Positions 59,892-64,000 of a stretch of DNA of 64,000 nt are shown here, in pieces. Numbering within the stretch: the stretch's first letter is position 1; every line of letters starts with the position of its first letter. Source of the stretch: an uncultured Acetatifactor sp. Lineage in GTDB: Bacteria > Bacillota > Clostridia > Lachnospirales > Lachnospiraceae. The position numbers were made by a program, and so were the translations under genes. The stretch spans positions 8,346-72,345 of the forward strand of contig CAJTSE010000018.1 of assembly GCA_910578815.1 (NCBI GenBank). The letters are read 5' to 3'. Below the pieces are notes generated by a model, which saw nothing but the letters and a program-made list of their open reading frames with translations, was not told the origin of the DNA and ran no database searches.

Positions 59892-60164
59892 ATGAACAAG
59901 CTTGAAAATTTGATCGAGGCAGCAAAACTGAATGAGTTTTTAGGGAAGAAGGAAGAGCCCAAGAAAAAGAAGTGCAGTCCGGTCCTGTGCGTTCTGGCAG
60001 TCATCGGTGCGATCACAGCAGTAGCGGCTATTGCCTATGCAGTGTATCGTTATTTTACTCCCGATTATCTGGACGATTTTGAGGATGATTTTGAGGACGA
60101 GTTCGAAGATGAAGAAGGCGATGAGGATGAGGACGACTTCTTCGTAGACGAGGGAGAGCACTGA
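59892..60164 (+). CDS. small membrane protein with acidic tail, unknown
   Basis: The 90-residue protein has a short helix (about 1-18), a basic KKEEPKKKKC segment, one membrane helix (about 31-50) and a strongly acidic tail (DDFEDDFEDEFEDEEGDEDEDD) that should lie outside or bind cations. GTTTGGAGGT precedes the start. Its stop lies four bases before rlmD, so the two are probably co-transcribed. I do not recognise the family; similar small acidic-tail proteins are seen in Lachnospiraceae. Confidence 0.7.
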   Translation: MNKLENLIEAAKLNEFLGKKEEPKKKKCSPVLCVLAVIGAITAVAAIAYAVYRYFTPDYLDDFEDDFEDEFEDEEGDEDEDDFFVDEGEH

Positions 60165-60168
60165 ACCA

Positions 60169-61908
60169 ATGAAAAAAGGACAGGTATATGAGGCGACAGT
60201 CGAAAGGATCGACTTCCCCAACAGAGGCATGATTACTACCGGGGAGGGTGTCGTAACTGTTAAGAACAGCCTGCCCGGACAAAAAATTAAGTTCAGCATA
60301 AATAAAACAAGAAGAGGGAAGGCGGAAGGCCGTTTACTTGAGGTGCTTGAAAGATCACCTTTGGAAACCGGTCATCCGTGTTCCTGTTTTGGGTTGTGCG
60401 GAGGCTGTCTGTATCTATCACTTCCCTATGAAGAACAGTTAAAGATCAAGGAAGCACAGGTGAAAAAGCTGTTGGACGGAGCATTGTCGGAGCAGGTACA
60501 GTCCTGGAGATGGGAAGGTATTAAAGGAAGCCCTGTAGAATACGAATACAGGAATAAAATGGAATTTTCTTTTGGCGACGAAATAAAGGATGGTCCGCTT
60601 TCTCTGGGGATGCACAGGCGTGACAGTTATTATGATGTGGTGACGGTAGAGGACTGTCGGATTGTGGACGGGGATTACCGGCTGATTTTAAAGACCGTGC
60701 GGGACTATTTTGCGGAAAGAGGCGTCCGCCATTACCATCGGATGCGGCATGAGGGGTATCTGCGCCATCTATTGGTGCGCAAGGCATCAGGGACCGGAGA
60801 AATACTGGCGGCGCTGGTGACCACCTCACAGATTCCGGTGGACAAGCAGATAAGAGAAGATGGGGGTCTGGAAAGCGGGATTTTGGCAGGAAACGAGGGT
60901 AGTTTGGAAAGCGAGTCCAGGCTTCTGGAAGGATTTTTGGATGCTCTGCTGGAGCTGGAACACAGCAAAAGTCTGCAGGGCAGGTTTGCAGGTATTTTAC
61001 ATATTGTCAATGATTCTCAGGCAGATGTGGTACAAAGCGACAGATGTGATGTGCTTTACGGCCGGGAATATTTTTATGAAGAACTTTTGGGCCTGCGGTA
61101 TAAAATTTCCACCTTTTCTTTTTTTCAGACCAATTCTCACAGTGCGGAGGTATTGTATAAAACCGTTCGGGAATATGTGGGCGATCTGGGAAAGCAAAAT
61201 GCGGTGGTCTATGATCTTTACAGCGGAACGGGCACCATTGCGCAGATGATGGCGGCGGTGTCGGGAAAGGTGATCGGCGTGGAAATTGTGGAAGAGGCGG
61301 TGGAGGCGGCCAGACAGAACGCGGCGGAGAACGGCCTGGATAATTGTGAGTTCATAGCCGGAGACGTGCTGAAGGTATTGGACAATATCAAGGAGAGGCC
61401 TGACCTGATTATTCTTGACCCGCCCAGGGACGGCATTCATCCCAAAGCACTGCCGAAAATCATCGGATACGGCGTGGAGAAGCTTGTGTATATTTCCTGC
61501 AAGCCCACCAGTCTGGTCCGGGATCTGGAGGCATTTCTGGCAGGGGGGTATGTGGTGGAAAGAGCAGTGGCAGTGGATCAGTTTCCATGGACGGCGAATG
61601 TGGAAGTTATCTGTTTGCTTTCCAAACTTCATGCAAAGCAGACTATAGAAGTGGAATTGAAAATGAGCGAGATGGATTTAACTACGGCGGAGAGTAAAGC
61701 AACCTATGAGGAAATCAAGGATTATGTACTGGAACATATGGGGTTAAAGGTCAGTAGCTTGTATATTGCACAGGTAAAGCAGAAATGTGGCATAATTGAA
61801 AGAGAAAACTATAACCTGCCGAAATCGGAAAATTCCAGACAGCCGAAGTGCCCGCCAGAGAAAGAAAAGGCTATAAGTGAAGCGTTGAAGCATTTTCGTA
61901 TGATTTGA
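60169..61908 (+). CDS. rlmD: 23S rRNA (uracil-5)-methyltransferase RlmD/RumA-like
   Basis: The enzyme methylates a uridine of 23S rRNA at C5. The 579-residue protein has an N-terminal TRAM domain, the Fe-S cysteines (CSCFGLCGGCLYL), a SAM fold with DLYSGTGTIAQMMA, DPPRDGIHP, and the catalytic cysteine in YISCKPTSL. After about residue 490 it has an extra domain of about 85 residues (VELKMSEMDLTTAESKATYE ... KVSSLYIAQVKQKCGIIERE) not found in E. coli RlmD. This tail is familiar from clostridial homologues and may help bind RNA. Methylated position not determined. Confidence 0.9.
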   Translation: MKKGQVYEATVERIDFPNRGMITTGEGVVTVKNSLPGQKIKFSINKTRRGKAEGRLLEVLERSPLETGHPCSCFGLCGGCLYLSLPYEEQLKIKEAQVKKLLDGALSEQVQSWRWEGIKGSPVEYEYRNKMEFSFGDEIKDGPLSLGMHRRDSYYDVVTVEDCRIVDGDYRLILKTVRDYFAERGVRHYHRMRHEGYLRHLLVRKASGTGEILAALVTTSQIPVDKQIREDGGLESGILAGNEGSLESESRLLEGFLDALLELEHSKSLQGRFAGILHIVNDSQADVVQSDRCDVLYGREYFYEELLGLRYKISTFSFFQTNSHSAEVLYKTVREYVGDLGKQNAVVYDLYSGTGTIAQMMAAVSGKVIGVEIVEEAVEAARQNAAENGLDNCEFIAGDVLKVLDNIKERPDLIILDPPRDGIHPKALPKIIGYGVEKLVYISCKPTSLVRDLEAFLAGGYVVERAVAVDQFPWTANVEVICLLSKLHAKQTIEVELKMSEMDLTTAESKATYEEIKDYVLEHMGLKVSSLYIAQVKQKCGIIERENYNLPKSENSRQPKCPPEKEKAISEALKHFRMI

Positions 61909-62020
61909 TGTGTCTTTAGAAATGATGAGACAGTTTTTGTATGTTTTCACAGAATAATTTAATTGAATATTTTTTTAAATATTTACGCACTTTAAGATTT
62001 AGGATGATTAGGAGAAAAGA

Positions 62021-64000
62021 ATGATTTTAGGAGAGTACTACCAAACAAAATGTAGAGAAACAGGGTATAATGACGAATTAAAACAGTGTATTGAAAGTGC
62101 TTGTGAATACTGTATTGATAATATGAAATCGACAGTTTTATGAAATCCCTATTATAAGGGAGAGCATCCGCTCATGTTATTGGGAGAGATTCAAAGTGGA
62201 AAAACAAGAGCGTTTACGGGTTTGATGGCTTTAGCATTTGACAATGGATTTGATTACGTTTTTATATTGACTAAAAATAATAAAGCGTTAGTTGAACAGA
62301 CATATAAACGAATGAGAAAAGAATTTCAAACTTTTATAGACCAAGATAAAGTGGATGTAAATGATATTATGAAATTGCAAGATGAGCTGACGCCATATGA
62401 GTTGGATAAAAAACTAATCATTATTGCAATGAAACAAAAGGATAATTTGCATAGGATTAGTAGTTTTATTAAATACACGATGACTAACGGCGAGAAAAAT
62501 TGTTTAATTATTGATGACGAAGCAGATACGGCGAGTATAGGATATGAAAAGGTCAAAGATACTATGGAAGATTTTAATCTTCGCACGGTAGCTGCTGAAG
62601 TTGATAAAATTAGAGGAAGCCTAGACGGTTGCGCATTTGTACAAGTTACAGCAACACCATACGCATTATATTTACAGCCGGATTTTGAAGGAATGGAAAT
62701 AAAGCCTATAAAGCCGCTAAAAACAGTTTTGGTGCCATCTGGGGGAAATTATATTGGAGGGGAGTATTATTTTTTAAAGTCAAATAATGTGGATAGTCAG
62801 GGGAGGTTTATATTTGAAGAGGTGTCTGATGAAGAACAAGAGGTAGTTTCTGCTAAAATTACAGACAGAAGAAGATTTAAGGAAGAAGAAATTCTCGTTA
62901 GGGAAGACAGAATGTCAACTTTTAAGCGTGGAATCATTAATTTTATTATGGGTGGATGCATTTTAAATAGAAATGGCAAAAAACAAAAATACGCCTATGT
63001 TATTCATACAGCAGTAACGCAACAGGCGCATGACAGGGTCGCTAATATTACAAAAACCTTGATTTGCCAGCTCAAAGAAAAAGCAGAGGAACATATTGTA
63101 TACATAGAGAAACTCTTGCAGGAGAGTTACAGAGATATTTCTAATTCAGTTGTTGAGTTTGGTTTTGATATACCCGAATATGAGGAAATTAAAGAGGATT
63201 TTTATTCTGCTATTAGACAAGGAGTAAAAGTAAGTGTCATTAATACGAAAGATGTTATTAATAAATATTTGAATGAAGATACTGGGGAGTTAAAGTTAAG
63301 AACACCTTTTTCTATTTTTGTGGGAGGGTAGGTGTTAGACAGGGGAATTACAATTCCTAATATGGTTGGTTTTTATTATGCAAGGAATCCTAAAACGATG
63401 CAGCAGGATACGGTTATGCAGCATTCAAGGATGTTTGGTTACAGAGAAAAAGATCTGCTTTCAATTACAAGATTTTATACTACAAGAAAAATTTATGAGA
63501 GTATGGTAAAGATTACTGAGATTAATGTTGCTTTGAGAGATGATATTAAACACGATAGATTTGCAGATGGGATATGTTTTATTGAACGCAGGGGAGATAC
63601 AGAGTCTACAGCTAAAATAGTTCCATGTTCACCAAGTAAGATTTCAGTTTCAAATGTGGTTTATTTAAAGCCTTCATCGCGTATTTTACCTATTGGTTTT
63701 TTGCCGAAAGCAAAGGCGATTTCAGATAAAGTAGTAAGAGAAGTTAATTTGATGATAGATAGTATTATGCCGAGAGAACAAAAACGAGAGGTAGTCATTG
63801 ATATTGTTAAGGCAGAAAAACTAATTGAAAAGGCATATAGCTGTCTGGTTCCAGATGAAAATACAGAGAGATTTGTGGAATCTGATAAAATGATTTCTAT
63901 ATTAAAATATGTTGCAAAACAGTCGGAAAAATGTTATTTGGTTGTAAGGAGAAATCGTGAGGTATCGAAATATAGGGATGCTGGTATGCGTTATATGGAT
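62021..64000 (+). pseudogene. Z1 domain ATPase/helicase-like gene with two in-frame stops (3' end outside)
   Basis: One frame runs from an ATG at 62021 (AGGAGAAAAG upstream) to the window end with only two stops: TGA at 62141 and TAG at 63329. Across both the protein continues smoothly (NPYYKGEHPLMLLGEIQSGKT after the first; FVGG then VLDRGITIPNMVGFYYARNP across the second). It has Walker A (GEIQSGKT), Walker B (CLIIDDEADTASIG), FVQVTATPYALYL and QHSRMFGY, typical of Z1-domain superfamily 2-like ATPases. These occur with MutL-like ATPases, nucleases and DNA methylases in restriction-like loci. The region is AT-rich, unlike rlmD before it. The protein is probably not made in full. Confidence 0.75.

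Noticed and set aside
1..64000. CRISPR arrays, tRNA or rRNA genes
   Set aside because: No regularly spaced direct repeats with unique spacers and no tRNA or rRNA signatures were seen on either strand.

Overview
The window looks like a chromosome segment of a spore-forming, Gram-positive member of the Clostridia, most like the Lachnospiraceae. The evidence is a division and cell wall (dcw) cluster followed by spoIIGA, sigE, sigG, a ylmC/ymxH-type gene and nrdR. Strong Shine-Dalgarno (SD) sites, TTG/GTG starts and TrpR-like YerC, DUF1836 and BceRS-type genes fit the same group. The assignment is inferred from gene content only.

Layout. 1-1080: minus-strand Tad/pilus-type membrane proteins, the first cut by the window edge. 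1081-7700: an AT-rich island with a small zinc-ribbon gene, a tiny membrane peptide, and an operon of Xre regulator, radical SAM/SPASM enzyme, SDR and a two-TM membrane protein. A decayed IS200 transposase follows, then a Tn916-type xis-int pair with its arm sites. 7779-21801: LMW phosphatase, then mraZ-rsmH-ftsL-pbpB-spoVD-mraY-murD-ftsW-murA-divIB-ftsZ. 21889-25323: a broken GH115 glycosidase gene beside an AraC regulator. 25418-27002: spoIIGA-sigE. 27130-35434: accessory genes (hypothetical, VanZ, a small protein, LytTR regulator, soluble GHKL kinase, twin hairpins, three ABC exporters). 35568-37378: sigG (minus), ylmC-like, nrdR. 37423-45989: hypothetical, SpoVB-like flippase, cysteine desulfurase, BceRS-like two-component system, bipA, a two-OB-fold protein, cobO. 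46005-48486: structured repeats, then a lysine riboswitch controlling dapA-dapB. 48534-57286: repeat-rich lipoprotein, eukaryotic-type hisA, LytM-like protein plus bactofilin, yerC, DUF1836, solute-binding lipoprotein, Xre regulator, SPFH/zinc-ribbon protein and Tim44-like protein. 57489-61908: pcrA, small acidic membrane protein, rlmD. 62021-64000: AT-rich start of another island, a Z1-type ATPase gene with two in-frame stops.

How it fits together. The dcw block supplies lipid II synthesis (MraY, MurD, MurA), septal PBPs, FtsW, DivIB/FtsL and FtsZ, under an MraZ-type promoter. FtsZ is followed, as in Bacillus, by the mother-cell sigma module. Here accessory cargo has been inserted between ftsZ and spoIIGA and between sigE and sigG. 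The spoIIGA promoter keeps a Spo0A-box-like site and an over-long spacer, as in B. subtilis spoIIG.

The best candidates for something undescribed are the Xre/radical SAM/SDR/two-TM operon (1824-5154), two families of structured repeats (one copy lying inside a coding sequence), and the LytTR/GHKL/triple-ABC locus with duplicated hairpins. All names come from reading motifs by eye; no database search was run.
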